Assembly: GCF_014203835.1 (NCBI RefSeq)
Contig: NZ_JACHJW010000001.1
Location: 5,282,501-5,346,500 of the forward strand
Length of the DNA stretch: 64,000 nucleotides
Source: Micromonospora polyrhachis
GTDB taxonomy: Bacteria > Actinomycetota > Actinomycetes > Mycobacteriales > Micromonosporaceae
Reading direction: 5' to 3'
The notes beneath the pieces were generated by a model. It was not told the origin of the DNA and ran no database searches. It was given only the letters and a program-made list of their open reading frames with translations. Each line of letters opens with the position of its first letter. Within the stretch, counting starts at the first letter, position 1. The position numbers were made by a program, and so were the translations under genes. Shown here in pieces: positions 17,200-25,998 of this stretch.

Positions 17200-18690
17200 T
17201 CAGCGTACGGCCTTTTTCGGCAGGACCGGGGCGGCCCGGCCGGTACCGTGCTCGCCGCCGCTCCGCTGCGTCGGGCGCTTCTCCTCGTGGTACTCCTCCT
17301 CGACGTTGACCTGCCAGACGTCGTGGTCGGTGCCGTCGAGGATGTTCTCCACGGTGAGCATGGCGGTGAGCATGGAGTGGTCCTGGTTGTTGTAGCGGTG
17401 CATGCCGTTCCGTCCGACCGGGTGCACGTTCGGTACCGCCTCGGCCAGCCAGTGCCGGATGGTGTCGACGGACTCCTCATAACCCTCGTCGTAGACCGGG
17501 TACGCCTTGGGCATCCGGACCACGAAGCCGGCGCTCACCGCGCCCGACGTGACCAGCTTGAGCTGCTCCAGCTCCCGGGTGCCGAGGGCGATCAGGTCCT
17601 CGTCGGTGGAGTCCCACAGGTCGTCGCCCTCGTTGACGAAGAACTCCAGCCCGAGACAGGTGTATCCGTCCTGCACGAGGTAGGGCGACCAGGAGCCGAA
17701 GTTCTGGATCCGGCCGACCCTGACCCCGGGAGTGTGTACGTAGATCCAGTTGTCGGGGAAACCGGCCTCCTGCGGGACGACCAGGGCCACGGTGAGGAAG
17801 TCGCGGTAGCGCAACTGGTCGGCTGCGGTACGGACCCGCTCCGGTGCGGGCGGATCCATGGCGTGGATGAGTTGCGACAGCGGCATGGTCGACACGACGT
17901 GGTCGGCCTCGACCCGTCGTTCCCCCTCGGCATCCGCCACGGTGACCGCCACGGCGCGGCCGTCCTCCCGGTGGACGGTCTTGGCCCAGGTGTTCATGGT
18001 GACCACGCCACCCGCCTTCCCGACGTGCTCCGCGCAGCGTTCCCACATCATGCCCGGCCCGAGCTTCGGGTATTGGAACTCCTCGATCAGACTGGTGATG
18101 TCCTTCTGGTTGCGCTTCGGCATCAGCGCGTTGATCACCGCGTTGAACAGCGAGAGGTTCTTGATCCGCTGGGCTGCCCAGGCGGCCTGCAATTCGGTCG
18201 CCGGGATGCCCCACAACTTCTCGCTGTACGTCTTGAAGAAGATCGAATAGAGCCGTTTGCCAAATCGGGCGATTACCCAGCCCTCGAAGTGGCTCTGATC
18301 CTTGGGCGGCCGGACCTGCGCCCACACGTAGGAGCCGACACAGCGGATCGCCTCGACGATCCCCAGGTTGCCCAGCGCGTTACCGGCCTTCAAAGGGTAG
18401 TCGAAGAACTTCTCGCGGTAGTGGATCCGGCTCATTCGGGGACGGAGCAGGAAGTCCTCGTCCGGCAGGATCTCGTGCCACAACGCCTCGACCTGCGCGA
18501 CCTTCGTGAAGAAGCGGTGCCCGCCGATGTCGAACCGCCACCCGTCCCGTTCGACCGTGCGGCTGATCCCCCCGACCACGTCGTCGGCTTCGAAGACCTG
18601 GACGCTGGCATTGCGTTTGGTGAGCTCGTACGCCGCAGTCAGACCAGCCGGTCCAGCACCGATGATTACCGTACGGGGGGATGTCGTCAT
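17200..18690 (-). CDS. FAD-dependent amine-oxidase-like oxidoreductase
   Basis: The 496-aa protein has the dinucleotide motif VIIGAGPAGLTAAYEL at residues 8-23 and GGISRTV typical of the amine-oxidase / protoporphyrinogen-oxidase superfamily. GWRFDIGGHRFFTK and the ending PVGRNGMHRYNNQDHSM resemble UDP-galactopyranose-mutase-like flavoproteins. Substrate is unknown; a role on sugar-nucleotide or polyprenyl substrates is possible. The C-terminal 25 residues are polar and probably disordered. It is convergent with the LAL regulator and about 175 bases from lipA. Confidence 0.8.
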   Translation of the reverse strand: MTTSPRTVIIGAGPAGLTAAYELTKRNASVQVFEADDVVGGISRTVERDGWRFDIGGHRFFTKVAQVEALWHEILPDEDFLLRPRMSRIHYREKFFDYPLKAGNALGNLGIVEAIRCVGSYVWAQVRPPKDQSHFEGWVIARFGKRLYSIFFKTYSEKLWGIPATELQAAWAAQRIKNLSLFNAVINALMPKRNQKDITSLIEEFQYPKLGPGMMWERCAEHVGKAGGVVTMNTWAKTVHREDGRAVAVTVADAEGERRVEADHVVSTMPLSQLIHAMDPPAPERVRTAADQLRYRDFLTVALVVPQEAGFPDNWIYVHTPGVRVGRIQNFGSWSPYLVQDGYTCLGLEFFVNEGDDLWDSTDEDLIALGTRELEQLKLVTSGAVSAGFVVRMPKAYPVYDEGYEESVDTIRHWLAEAVPNVHPVGRNGMHRYNNQDHSMLTAMLTVENILDGTDHDVWQVNVEEEYHEEKRPTQRSGGEHGTGRAAPVLPKKAVR

Positions 18691-18865
18691 GCTCTAATTC
18701 ATCACCTTCGAGGTAATGCTGGCAACCACCCTGCCGCGCCGCCAGCGTCGGACGGGCGGAATTTAGCACGGCTATCACCCTGATGGGCGATTCGCCGCTG
18801 TCAGTTCCCTGGGTGGACGTCGGTGACGGTCTCCGGAAGACAAGTGATTGACGGGGGCGGTCGCC

Positions 18866-19813
18866 CTATCGTGGGGTCGCCACCGCGGCCGCGTCACGTG
18901 CGTCGATCGCCTGCCGGTAGAGCCGACCCGCCCGGTACGACGAACGCACCAACGGCCCGCTCATCACGCCGACGAAACCAATCTGCTCGGCCTCCTCACG
19001 CAGCTCCACGAACTCCTCCGGCTTGACCCAGCGCTCCACCGGGTGGTGTCGAGGGGTGGGGCGCAGGTACTGCGTGATGGTGATCAACTCACAGCCGGCG
19101 TCGTGCAGGTCGCGCAGCGCCTGCGAGATCTCGCTTCGCTCCTCGCCCATGCCGAGGATCAGGTTGGACTTCGTGACCAGCCCGGCCGCGCGGGCCTGGG
19201 TGATCACGTCGAGCGAGCGCTCGTAGCGGAACCCGGGCCGGATCCGCTTGAAGATGCGGGGCACGGTCTCCACGTTGTGGGCGAGCACCTCCGGCCGGGC
19301 GGTGAACACCTCGGCCAACTGTGTCGGGTCGCCGTTGAAGTCGGGGATCAGCAGCTCCACCCCGCAGCCGGGCTGGAGCGCGTGGATCTGACGCACCGTC
19401 TCGGCGTAGAGCCAGGCACCCCCGTCCGGCAGGTCATCCCGGGCGACCCCCGTGACGGTGGCGTACCGCAGCCCCATCGTGGCGACCGACTCCCCGACCC
19501 GGCGCGGCTCGTCGGCGTCGAACTCGGCGGGCTTCCCGGTGTCGATCTGGCAGAAGTCGCACCGCCGGGTGCACTGGTCGCCGCCGATGAGGAAGGTGGC
19601 CTCTCGGTCCTCCCAACACTCGTAGATGTTGGGGCAGCCGGCCTCCTGACAGACCGTGTGCAGGCCCTCCCGGGACACCAGGCCGCGCATCTGGGTGAAC
19701 TCGGGCCCCATCTTGGCCTTGACCTTGATCCACGGCGGTTTGCGCTCGATCGGCGTCTCGGCGTTACGGGTCTCAATGCGCAGCAGTCGTCGACCATCGG
19801 GAGCAATCGTCAC
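18866..19813 (-). CDS. lipA: Lipoyl synthase (radical SAM)
   Basis: The 315-aa enzyme inserts two sulfurs into protein-bound octanoyl groups. The auxiliary cluster cysteines are Cys55, Cys60 and Cys66 ([12 protein letters not shown]) and the radical-SAM cluster is Cys81, Cys85 and Cys88 (CTRRCDFC). RSSYRAG near the C-terminus supplies the auxiliary-cluster serine. Its usual partner lipB, upstream on the same strand, is here 28.4 kb away. SucB in this window carries two lipoyl domains and GcvT works with the lipoylated GcvH protein. Confidence 0.98.
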   Translation of the reverse strand: MTIAPDGRRLLRIETRNAETPIERKPPWIKVKAKMGPEFTQMRGLVSREGLHTVCQEAGCPNIYECWEDREATFLIGGDQCTRRCDFCQIDTGKPAEFDADEPRRVGESVATMGLRYATVTGVARDDLPDGGAWLYAETVRQIHALQPGCGVELLIPDFNGDPTQLAEVFTARPEVLAHNVETVPRIFKRIRPGFRYERSLDVITQARAAGLVTKSNLILGMGEERSEISQALRDLHDAGCELITITQYLRPTPRHHPVERWVKPEEFVELREEAEQIGFVGVMSGPLVRSSYRAGRLYRQAIDARDAAAVATPR

Positions 19814-19923
19814 AACGCCGAGCGTACGCCCGACGGTGCTGGTCGATGAAGATTAGGCGACACGGCTCACGACGCTGCCGGTCGTGACACCGCTCACGTC
19901 CCGTCGCGCCCGAGGCGTCGCCG

Positions 19924-20925
19924 TCACCGGCTGGGTTCCGGCTCCGCCCGGTTGGCCGGCATCGAATCGGACCCGTGCCAGTCCGGTGCCGGCTGCCGAG
20001 CGAGATGATCCCGCAGCACGGTCACGACCGGGTTCCACGGCCGTCCCGTCGGGCCGGTGAAGACCAGGGTCCGACGCACCACCGGCTCGAGCGGCACCAT
20101 GGTGAGGTGGGGAGTGAGCAGTGGTCTGCCCAGGGACGGCAGGATCGTCACCCCGACGTGGTCGGCGACCATGCCGAGCAGCGCGCGCAACTCGCGTACC
20201 CGGTGTGCGGGTCGGAAGTTGCGGTCCGCCTCCCGGCAGATCCGCATCACGTCGCCGTAGCATCCGCCCGTCGAGACGACCACCGGGTCGTCGAGCAGGT
20301 CGTGAATGGAGATGGCGGGCTCGCCCGCGTACGGGTGGTCCTTGTGGACCACGGCCTCGTAGGCGTCCCGCATCACCACCACACCCCCGTCCGGCCATGG
20401 GTCGGGGTTGATCAGCACCGCGGCGTCCACGATGTCCTCCTCCAGCCAGGGCATCATCTCGCTGTCGTCCGCCTCGAAGACCTTCACGGTGATCTCCGGC
20501 AGGTACTCCCGCCAGCTGGCGACCCACCCGGGGACCATCGCCTGACAGGCGGTCGCCGGCGCGGCCAGCCGGACCACCTCGGTGTGGCGGTCGACATGGT
20601 TCTCGGCCACGACCGCCATCGCCTTCAGCGAGGTCAGGATGGTCCGTGCGTGCGGTAGTAGTTGGTGACCCAGCAGGGTCGGTATCACGTCGGGGTGGCG
20701 GCGGAGCACCGGAGCGCCGAGGAGGCGTTCCAGGCTGGTCACCGCGTGCGAGACAGCGGGTTGGGTGGCCCGCAGTGCCGTCGCCGCGCGACCGAATCCC
20801 CGGTAGTCGACAGCGGCGACGAAGGCCCTCAGCTGCGCCACCGTGATCTTCAGGGCGTCACCAGCCGGCCGTGCACCCTGATGCCGTTCGCTTGCCCGCC
20901 TGCTCGCCCGTGGTTCGTCCGGCAT
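19924..20925 (-). CDS. LysR-family regulator of the ACP/aminoketone cluster
   Basis: The 333-aa protein has an N-terminal polar extension of about 25 residues, then a LysR HTH (VAQLRAFVAAVDYRGFGRAATALRATQPAVSHAV) and an effector domain. Start MPDEP is backed by a purine-rich GAGGGGGG site just upstream. It is divergent from the EamA transporter, and a palindrome at 21110-21136 between them is a likely operator. By position it should control the biosynthetic genes at 21.2-24.8 kb. Confidence 0.9.
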   Translation of the reverse strand: MPDEPRASRRASERHQGARPAGDALKITVAQLRAFVAAVDYRGFGRAATALRATQPAVSHAVTSLERLLGAPVLRRHPDVIPTLLGHQLLPHARTILTSLKAMAVVAENHVDRHTEVVRLAAPATACQAMVPGWVASWREYLPEITVKVFEADDSEMMPWLEEDIVDAAVLINPDPWPDGGVVVMRDAYEAVVHKDHPYAGEPAISIHDLLDDPVVVSTGGCYGDVMRICREADRNFRPAHRVRELRALLGMVADHVGVTILPSLGRPLLTPHLTMVPLEPVVRRTLVFTGPTGRPWNPVVTVLRDHLARQPAPDWHGSDSMPANRAEPEPSR

Positions 20926-21109
20926 GGTTCCCCCCTCACCGTTCGGGGCACCTCGCCGGTCTCGCCTGCGAGTGGAGTTCGGGCCGATCGGCAGGCAGAG
21001 GCATCGGGACACCCGGTGGAACCGGGCGTCGCCCGCCCCTGCGAACAGCCGCATGAAGACCCGAAAAACAGCCCACGAACCTTCTTCAGCCCTGGTCATC
21101 GACGATAAA

Positions 21110-21136
21110 GATCGCTCATGGGTCCATGAGTCGATC
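21110..21136. promoter_or_regulatory. Palindromic operator candidate for the LysR regulator
   Basis: CTCATG-N4-CATGAG (21115-21130) is perfect and is extended by GATCG on the left and CGATC on the right with one extra base. It lies in the 318-base gap between the divergent LysR and EamA genes. The gap otherwise holds only promoter-like, moderately AT-rich sequence near 21,060-21,150. Confidence 0.6.
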
Positions 21137-21243
21137 TAATTTGCGGACCGGATGATTCTTCCGCGAACGTTGAAACAGGTCAATGACCGGTCGTGGGAAC
21201 TCGGGTACCCACGGTGAGAAAGCCACGCTTACGGGGGAAGTAG

Positions 21244-22227
21244 ATGTCCAAAGCCGTTGGGCTGCGTTCGGTGTCGCGCTCGAGTCTTGGTGTGCTCGCC
21301 GCCTACGTGGCGCTCTCCCTGACCTGGGGATCGAGCTTCTTTTCCATCAAGATCGCCGTCGGCGGCCTCTCCCCGCAGCAGCTGGTGCTCGGCCGGCTCC
21401 TCCTCGGTGCCCTCACCCTCAACCTCATCCTGCTGGTGACCCGCCGCCGCTGGCCCCGCGACCTCACCCTCATCCGGCACCTCGCCGTCGTGGGCTTTCT
21501 GCTCTGCGTACTGCCGCTGCTGCTCTTCGCCTGGGCGGCCCAGCACATACCCTCCGGCCTGTCCAGCATCTACAACGCGACCACCCCGCTGATGACGATG
21601 GCCATCGGGGTCGCGGTGCTGCCGGCCGAGAAGATGGGACCGCTGCGATCCGCCGGCATCCTCGTCGGTGCCCTCGGGATCCTGATCGTGCTGGCACCCT
21701 GGCAGTTGCTGCAGCAGCTGAACGAACTGTCCGGTACCGGCCTGGCCCAGTTGGCCTGCCTCGTCGGGACGGCCAGCTACGGACTCGCCTTCACCTACCT
21801 GCGCCGCTTCGTCACCGGCAAGTACGACTGCGACGCCGCGACCGTCGCCGCCGTCCAGGTGACGCTCTCAGCCGCGATGATGCTGGTCGTCTCCCCCTTC
21901 TTCATCACCACGCCGATGCGTTTCGACACCGGCATCGTGCTCAGCCTGTTGGTGCTGGGCATCCTCGCCAGCGGCATCGCCTACATCTGGAACACCCACA
22001 TCGTGAACCGGTGGGGTGCCACCCCGGCCTCCACCGTCACCTACGTCTCACCCCTCGTCGGGGTCGCGCTGGGCATCGTCGCGCTCGACGAGCGCCTCTC
22101 GTGGAACCAGCCCGTCGGGGCGGTGATCGTCATCGTGGGAATCATGGTCAGCCAAGGGCTCATCGGGGGCACCACGGCGAAGAAGACCCCCGCGAAGAAC
22201 CGCCCCCTCGACCGGTCCATTCGCTGA
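21244..22227 (+). CDS. EamA/DMT-family transporter
   Basis: The 327-aa protein has ten predicted membrane helices in two EamA repeats; the first begins AYVALSLTWGSSFFSIKIA, and the second ends with the characteristic GAVIVIVGIMVSQ. Start ATG at 21244 follows GGGGAAG. It is first in a co-directional run with ACP, alpha-oxoamine synthase and KASIII, so I infer export of the cluster product or a precursor. DMT proteins move many small metabolites; direction cannot be read from sequence. Confidence 0.9.
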   Translation: MSKAVGLRSVSRSSLGVLAAYVALSLTWGSSFFSIKIAVGGLSPQQLVLGRLLLGALTLNLILLVTRRRWPRDLTLIRHLAVVGFLLCVLPLLLFAWAAQHIPSGLSSIYNATTPLMTMAIGVAVLPAEKMGPLRSAGILVGALGILIVLAPWQLLQQLNELSGTGLAQLACLVGTASYGLAFTYLRRFVTGKYDCDAATVAAVQVTLSAAMMLVVSPFFITTPMRFDTGIVLSLLVLGILASGIAYIWNTHIVNRWGATPASTVTYVSPLVGVALGIVALDERLSWNQPVGAVIVIVGIMVSQGLIGGTTAKKTPAKNRPLDRSIR

Positions 22228-22300
22228 CCGACCCCTCCTTCTGACGAGTGCAGTGCCGCACTCGCCATGCACCCTGCCCACATCTCAGCCGGGAGAGCTC

Positions 22301-22555
22301 ATGACCACGCAGCCGACGGATCTCGACACCCTCGAAAAGCTCGTCATCCAGCAGATCGAAGAGGAGACAGGCCACCAGAACGTCACCCTTGCCGGAAAGC
22401 TGAACGAACTCGACATGGACTCGCTGACCTTCTCCGAGGTCCTGATGAACCTGGAGCGGCAGTTGGGCGTCGGGCTGGACCTGGTCGAGACCTTCGAGAT
22501 CAACCGGGACACGAGCGTCGCCGACCTGCTACGCGCCATCTCCGCCGAACTCTGA
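22301..22555 (+). CDS. Acyl carrier protein
   Basis: The 84-aa acidic protein carries the phosphopantetheine site LDMDSL at Ser41 and the usual four-helix pattern. GGGAGAG precedes the ATG. It lies 27 bases before the alpha-oxoamine synthase gene, so it probably presents an acyl chain to that enzyme or to the KASIII. The PPTase at 24829-25581 would supply the prosthetic group. Confidence 0.93.
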   Translation: MTTQPTDLDTLEKLVIQQIEEETGHQNVTLAGKLNELDMDSLTFSEVLMNLERQLGVGLDLVETFEINRDTSVADLLRAISAEL

Positions 22556-22582
22556 CCAGGCAGAAACGGAAGGACTTTGACC

Positions 22583-23770
22583 ATGACCGTCGACACCAGG
22601 ACCACCGCGCTGCAGGACATGTACCAGGAGTGGGAGCGGGCGGGTGTCTCGCCGTTCTTCCCCGTGATCGAATCCAATGACGGCAACCTCGTCGCCACCG
22701 ACCGGTATCCCGCGCTCACCATGTTCGGCTCCTGCGACTACCTCGGTCTGTCCCAGAGTCCGGTGCTCAAGGAGGCCGCGATCGACGCCGTCCGGCGGTA
22801 CGGCACCAACACGTACGGAGCGCAACTGCTCTGCGGTCACACCCGGCTGCACCACAACATCGAGGCCACACTCCGCGCGATGTCACCGCTGGACTCCGCC
22901 ATCCTCTTTCCCTCCGGCATGGCGGCGAACCTGGCCGTGATCACCGCCATGGCCTCGAAGGACGACGTCATCATCAACGACCGCACCGACCACGTCTCCA
23001 TCTTCATGGGCAGCCAGCTCTCCGGAGCCGAGGTGCGTACCTTCCCGCACAACAACATGGCCAAGCTGGAGAGCCTGCTGCAACGGTCGGGTGACAAACG
23101 TCGGCGCATCGTCATCGTCGACGGTCTCTACAGCGCCGACGGCGACTTCGCCCCGTTGGACCAGATCGCCGCCCTGGCCGACCGGTACGACGCGCGGATC
23201 GTCGTGGACGAGGCGCACTCCTTTGGTGTGGTCGGCCCGAACGGCCTGGGTGTCGCCGAGTACTACGGCGTGCTGGATCGGGTCGACGCGGTGGTCGCGA
23301 CGATGAGCAAGGCGCTCGGCAGCACCGGCGGGTTCGTGTTGACCAACAGCGAGATCGAACGTCAACTGCGCTACATGGCCCCGTCGTACACGAGTTCGCG
23401 GGGATCGGCCCCGGCGGCGGCCGGGGCGACCCTCGCCTCGCTGCGGCTGCTCGCGGAATCCGGTGCCGACCTGCGTCGTCGCCTCGACGTCAACGTCCAG
23501 CTGGTGCTCACCGGGTTACGGGCTGCCGGCATAGACCTGATGAACACCCGCAGCCACATCGTTCCGGTGCTGGTCCGGGACGAGGACAAGACGGTGGCCG
23601 TCGCCAACTGGCTGATGGAGCGGGGAATCTTCACCGCCACCTTCGTCTACCCGCACGTGCCGCAGAACACCGGGCGACTTCGGATCGGGATCACCGCCGG
23701 CCACAGCACCGAGGAGTGTGAACGCCTCGTCGCGCTGATCGTCGAGGCCAGCCGGGAGTTCGCCTTCTAG
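22583..23770 (+). CDS. Alpha-oxoamine synthase (BioF/KBL/SPT-like, PLP)
   Basis: The 395-aa fold-type I enzyme should condense an acyl thioester with an amino acid and lose CO2, giving an alpha-aminoketone. Seen in sequence: internal aldimine Lys243 in ATMSKALGSTGG, PLP-contact Asp209 and His212 in DEAHSFG, and the family pattern GSCDYLGLS and YGTNTYGAQLLCGHT. ATG at 22583 follows GGAAGGA by eight bases. Beside a dedicated ACP it resembles ACP-dependent AOS enzymes (serine palmitoyltransferase or prodiginine PigH types) more than biotin BioF. No biotin genes are nearby. Amino-acid substrate unknown. Confidence 0.9.
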   Translation: MTVDTRTTALQDMYQEWERAGVSPFFPVIESNDGNLVATDRYPALTMFGSCDYLGLSQSPVLKEAAIDAVRRYGTNTYGAQLLCGHTRLHHNIEATLRAMSPLDSAILFPSGMAANLAVITAMASKDDVIINDRTDHVSIFMGSQLSGAEVRTFPHNNMAKLESLLQRSGDKRRRIVIVDGLYSADGDFAPLDQIAALADRYDARIVVDEAHSFGVVGPNGLGVAEYYGVLDRVDAVVATMSKALGSTGGFVLTNSEIERQLRYMAPSYTSSRGSAPAAAGATLASLRLLAESGADLRRRLDVNVQLVLTGLRAAGIDLMNTRSHIVPVLVRDEDKTVAVANWLMERGIFTATFVYPHVPQNTGRLRIGITAGHSTEECERLVALIVEASREFAF

Positions 23771-23773
23771 GAC

Positions 23774-23827
23774 GACGACCGGTCCCAGCACGACGACCGG
23801 TCCCAGCACGACGACCGGTCCCAGCAC
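23774..23827 (+). repeat. Three 18-bp tandem repeats between AOS and KASIII genes
   Basis: GACGACCGGTCCCAGCAC occurs three times head to tail, followed by GACGAG. Each unit holds the palindrome GACCGGTC. It separates the two cistrons and may alter mRNA structure or be slippage DNA. Confidence 0.9.
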
Positions 23828-23849
23828 GACGAGTAGAACGGGGAGCGAC

Positions 23850-24848
23850 ATGCCTAGAGCCGCGGTCCTGTCCGGCCTCGGTGCCTGGGTGCCGCCGGGC
23901 ACCCTCACGAACGAGAAGCTGGCCGCTGAACTCGACACCTCCGACGAGTGGATCAGAACCCGCACCGGTATCGGCCGGCGTCACATCATCAGCGCCGGGA
24001 TGTGTACCAGCGACCTGGCCGTCGAGGCGGGCCGTCGGGCGTTGGAGAGCGCGGGTGCGGCCACCGTCGACTATCTGCTGCTGGCGACCACCACTCCGGA
24101 CCGGCTCTGTCCGGCCACCGGGCCGGAGGTGGCCACCCGCTTGGGGCTCGGCACCATTCCCGCCTTCGACCTCTCCGCGGTCTGTTCCGGTTTCCTGTAC
24201 GGGTTGCAGACGGGGCGGGCGCTGGTCCTGGCCGGACTGGCGGAGAGTGTGCTGGTGGTGGGGGCGGAGAGTTTCAGCACCCTGGTGGATCCGGAGGACC
24301 GGAACACCCGTCCGATCTTCGGTGACGGGGCGGGTGCCGTGGTGCTCCGGGCCGGGCACTCCGACGAGCCGGGCGCGTTGCGGGCGGTCAACGTCCACAG
24401 CGACGGGTCGCTCGCGGAGTTGATCACCGTCGCTGGTGGGGGAGCCCGCGCTCGGGCAGCCGGTGACGACCGGCCAGCCCATATCCGGATGCGGGGACGG
24501 TCGACCTTCATGGCGGCGGTGTCGCACATGGAGGCGGTGACCCGACAGACCGTGGACGAGGTGGGGTGGCAGCTGGCCGACGTGGACCGCGTGGTCGGGC
24601 ACCAGGCCAACGTCCGGATCCTGCACTCGTTGGTCAAACACCTCGGCCTGCCGGAGTCGGCGGCGATCGTGCACCTGCACGCCGTGGGGAACACGGCGGC
24701 GGCCTCCATTCCCCTGGCGCTGCATCACGGCGTGACGACTGGTCGGCTGGGGGTGGGGCACCGGGTGGTGACCCCCGCCTTCGGCGCGGGTGCCACCTGG
24801 GGTGCGGCTGCGCTGGTCTGGCCGGATGTCAAGGTGCTGCCCGGCTGA
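23850..24848 (+). CDS. Beta-ketoacyl-ACP synthase III (KASIII-like)
   Basis: The 332-aa thiolase-fold enzyme has an intact catalytic triad: Cys112 in SAVCSGF, His251 in VGHQAN and Asn281 in VGNTAAASIPLAL. GDGAGAVVL is also typical. GGGAG lies five bases before the ATG. In this cluster it may start a short acyl chain on the ACP or transfer an acyl group onto the aminoketone, as KASIII-like acyltransferases do in some natural-product pathways. It overlaps the convergent PPTase gene by 20 bases. Confidence 0.93.
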   Translation: MPRAAVLSGLGAWVPPGTLTNEKLAAELDTSDEWIRTRTGIGRRHIISAGMCTSDLAVEAGRRALESAGAATVDYLLLATTTPDRLCPATGPEVATRLGLGTIPAFDLSAVCSGFLYGLQTGRALVLAGLAESVLVVGAESFSTLVDPEDRNTRPIFGDGAGAVVLRAGHSDEPGALRAVNVHSDGSLAELITVAGGGARARAAGDDRPAHIRMRGRSTFMAAVSHMEAVTRQTVDEVGWQLADVDRVVGHQANVRILHSLVKHLGLPESAAIVHLHAVGNTAAASIPLALHHGVTTGRLGVGHRVVTPAFGAGATWGAAALVWPDVKVLPG

Positions 24849-25581
24849 CCCGGTCGGTCCTGGCCGGGCAGATCCCGGACCCGACGGGCGGCGTGCCAAC
24901 GGTAGGGCTGGCGTCGCGGGCGGCTGCGGTGGGGCTGGTGTCGCGGGCGGCTGCGGTGGGGCTGGTGTCGCGGAAGTCGACCCGTACCTGCCCGGCCATC
25001 GGTGTGCCGATCGTCGCCACCGAGATCACCACCTCCGTCGCTGGCCGGGTGACCACCCGGTACGACCACGAGGTGAGCGCGATCTCCGGCGAGCCGCCAG
25101 GCTGGAGGAGCGGACCGGGCCAGCTGGCTGCTGTGGGCCGGGGGAGCGGAGCGTGGCGGCTGGCTGCGGGCGGCAAGGGCATGAGTCGGCGCAGCCCGCC
25201 GTCCCGCAGCCCGCGACCGTACGCCTTGCCGGTCGCCTCCTTCTGCGTCCAGAGCAGGAGGAAGTCGTCCGGGTGGCGGGCCACCCAGGCTGCCTCCTGC
25301 GGCGTGAACCAGCGGGCGGCCAGCTCGACCGATGGCAGGTCGCGTACCTGCTCGACATCGACTCCGACGGGCCCGGCGGCCGTCACGGCGACGACCGCGA
25401 CTCCGTGCGAGTGGCTGATCGACACCTCCAGCCCGGCGCCGGCGCCGGTCAGGATGGGGCGACCGCCCGGTGCGCGACCGACGCCGACCTCGGTCAGCGG
25501 GGCGTCCGCGAGGTGTGCTGCGGCTTGCCGGGCAAGGGTGTGGGCGTCCAGGGTCACACTCAACAAGACATCGATCATCAT
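24829..25581 (-). CDS. Sfp-type 4'-phosphopantetheinyl transferase with repeat tail
   Basis: The 250-aa protein has the PPTase signatures GVDVEQ (residues 73-78; Mg/CoA site) and WTQKEATGKAYGRGL (residues 111-125). It should activate the ACP at 22301. The C-terminal end, after about residue 215, is an Ala/Thr/Pro-rich tail with two 9-residue copies (DTSPTAAAR) and a partial one; it is not part of the fold. The tail lies in the stretch running toward the KASIII 3' end. Start is ATG at 25581 or the next ATG at 25578. Confidence 0.9.
   Translation of the reverse strand: MMIDVLLSVTLDAHTLARQAAAHLADAPLTEVGVGRAPGGRPILTGAGAGLEVSISHSHGVAVVAVTAAGPVGVDVEQVRDLPSVELAARWFTPQEAAWVARHPDDFLLLWTQKEATGKAYGRGLRDGGLRRLMPLPPAASRHAPLPRPTAASWPGPLLQPGGSPEIALTSWSYRVVTRPATEVVISVATIGTPMAGQVRVDFRDTSPTAAARDTSPTAAARDASPTVGTPPVGSGICPARTDRVSRAAP
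24905..24973 (-). repeat. 27-bp tandem repeat in the PPTase tail
   Basis: Copies at 24905-24931 and 24932-24958 differ at one base, and a partial copy occupies 24959-24973. They encode the 9-residue repeat of the PPTase C-terminus in frame. Confidence 0.85.
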
Positions 25582-25724
25582 CGAAGTCCATCACGATGTC
25601 GCACCACCCCGCCACCCCCGGCGCAGCCGGTTATGAGCCTGCTCACGTCGTATCGCCAATTACCTGTCGCCGACGCCCCGAAGGCTGCTAGCCTCGCCGG
25701 CAACAGCGACGACGGAGCCGATTA

Positions 25725-25991
25725 GCGTCCCGACCACCGGAGTCCAGAGAACCACCGGCAGCTGGGAAGGTGGTCTCCGGCCGGGCCGTGAAGACCCTCC
25801 TGAGCTGCGGGAAGAACGGCGTTGGGTGGGGCGGCACCAGCACCCGGCGTTCAGTAGACCCCGCCGGCCGGCCCCCGTGATCGGGCGACGAATGAGGTGC
25901 CCGGCGTCAGCCAGGCACGAAGGTGCGGTGGTACCGCGAGGACCCGCTCGCCCGCACCTCCCGGGATCGCGTTGCGATTCGACGAGGAGGT
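25725..25991 (+). promoter_or_regulatory. T-box leader of the AspRS gene, probably translational
   Basis: Stem I is recognisable from CCAGAGA (25744-25750) and GGCAGCTGGGAAGG in the distal part. The specifier candidate is GAC (Asp) at 25793-25795, after GTGAA. The T-box core GGTGGTACCGCG lies at 25927-25938, with TGGT as tRNA 3'-end contact. GGTGCGG (25922-25928) can pair with CCGCACC (25952-25958), which competes with ACCTCC (25956-25961) pairing to GGAGGT (25986-25991), the ribosome site. That fits an actinobacterial T-box controlling translation. The base after the specifier is C, which is unusual. Confidence 0.82.
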
Positions 25992-25998
25992 ACGCCCC

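Noticed and set aside
17248-18783. 511-codon plus-strand frame opposite the FAD oxidoreductase
   Set aside because: Antisense shadow; the minus-strand protein has a full FAD motif.
22583-23770. Biotin-pathway BioF assignment for the AOS
   Set aside because: No bioA, bioB or bioD nearby, while a dedicated ACP, KASIII and PPTase are.
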